7,044 nucleotides of DNA from Deltaproteobacteria bacterium. GTDB taxonomy: Bacteria; Desulfobacterota; Syntrophia; Syntrophales; UBA2210. Within the stretch, counting starts at the first letter, position 1. The number at the start of each line of letters is the position of its first letter. Positions 6,847-7,044 of the stretch are shown piece by piece. The stretch is from contig JAUVXT010000133.1 in assembly GCA_030603465.1 (NCBI GenBank), positions 1 to 7,044 of the forward strand. Reading direction: 5' to 3'. The translations under genes were made by a program, and so were the position numbers. Under the pieces are notes generated by a model. It made no database searches. It had not been told where the DNA came from and worked only from the letters and a program-made list of their open reading frames with translations.

Positions 6847-6878
6847 CAATACCCACGGGACAGTACCCGTGGGTATTG
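6847..6878. terminator. Strong 13-bp hairpin between convergent genes, possible bidirectional terminator
   Basis: CAATACCCACGGG (6847-6859) is perfectly complementary to CCCGTGGGTATTG (6866-6878), with the six-base loop ACAGTA. It lies 104 bases after arsC and 39 bases beyond the stop of the minus-strand gene, as expected for a shared stop between convergent transcripts. No proper T-run follows on either strand, so it is not a canonical intrinsic terminator. It could instead belong to the end of a mobile element. Confidence 0.5.
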
Positions 6879-6917
6879 TTCGGAGATCTGCTATGCGTGA
6901 AAACCTAAATTCCCGAA

Positions 6918-7044
6918 TTATTGTAACGAGGCAGGTGGCGTGACGCCCAATTTGGTGTAGAGTTCCATCTGCCGTTTCGTTGTTTCACCAACCTGCAGTT
7001 GCTGACCCGGCACTTCAAAGCATTCAATGATGTCGAACTCATCC
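6918..7044 (-). CDS. C-terminal end of an unidentified protein, possibly a transposase
   Basis: Reading the minus strand from base 7043, the frame is open for 41 codons and ends in TAA (6918-6920). It begins DEFDIIECFEVPGQQLQVGE and ends YTKLGVTPPASLQ. The rest of the gene lies beyond the right edge. The sequence reads like real protein, with no low-complexity character. The closing pattern, a short basic helix followed by KLG(V)xPPASL, resembles the tails of some DDE transposases (IS1634/IS4-like) as I remember them, but this is a weak match by memory and no catalytic residue is in view. If it is a transposase, the left end of the insertion element should lie in 6743-6917. The gene is convergent with arsC. 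Confidence 0.45.
   Translation of the reverse strand, partial: DEFDIIECFEVPGQQLQVGETTKRQMELYTKLGVTPPASLQ

Overview
The window is a stretch of bacterial chromosome with five complete or near-complete plus-strand genes packed closely together, plus the tail of a minus-strand gene at the right edge. The split glycine decarboxylase (gcvPA/gcvPB), the pgpA-cinA pair, a TM0106-type RecB-like nuclease and a thioredoxin-type arsenate reductase suggest an anaerobic or syntrophic bacterium, perhaps a Desulfobacterota (deltaproteobacterial) lineage. This is an inference from gene content and protein flavour; the window holds no marker that fixes the taxon. Composition and codon use look even across the plus-strand genes, with no sign of a recently imported block there.

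Layout: 1-1016 is the 3' three quarters of gcvPA, and gcvPB (1013-2467) overlaps it by four bases; together they encode the P-protein of the glycine cleavage system. A nearly perfect 80-bp direct repeat (2511-2590 and 3102-3181, one mismatch) then brackets pgpA (2642-3109), the phosphatidylglycerophosphatase. The second copy supplies the pgpA stop codon and runs into the cinA leader. cinA (3213-4463) encodes the competence/damage-inducible protein with the NMN-deamidase domain. A 176-bp non-coding gap with decayed repeat-like sequence and a 9-bp periodic motif precedes the nuclease gene (4640-6220), which joins a Cas4/RecB-type nuclease half with an iron-sulfur cysteine set to an RNase H-like exonuclease half. 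arsC (6323-6742) follows. The last 300 bases hold several short palindromes, a strong 13-bp hairpin at 6847-6878, and the C-terminal 41 codons of a minus-strand protein that may be a transposase.

How it fits together: gcvPA/gcvPB form a translationally coupled pair. The remaining genes are housekeeping functions (phospholipid synthesis, NAD salvage, nucleic-acid processing, arsenate/redox chemistry) that share a direction but no pathway. No CRISPR array, tRNA or rRNA was seen, and no convincing new multi-gene system. The most unusual feature is the 80-bp repeat with inverted-repeat ends on both sides of pgpA, which looks like a small interspersed element that has become part of the start and stop signals of its neighbours.
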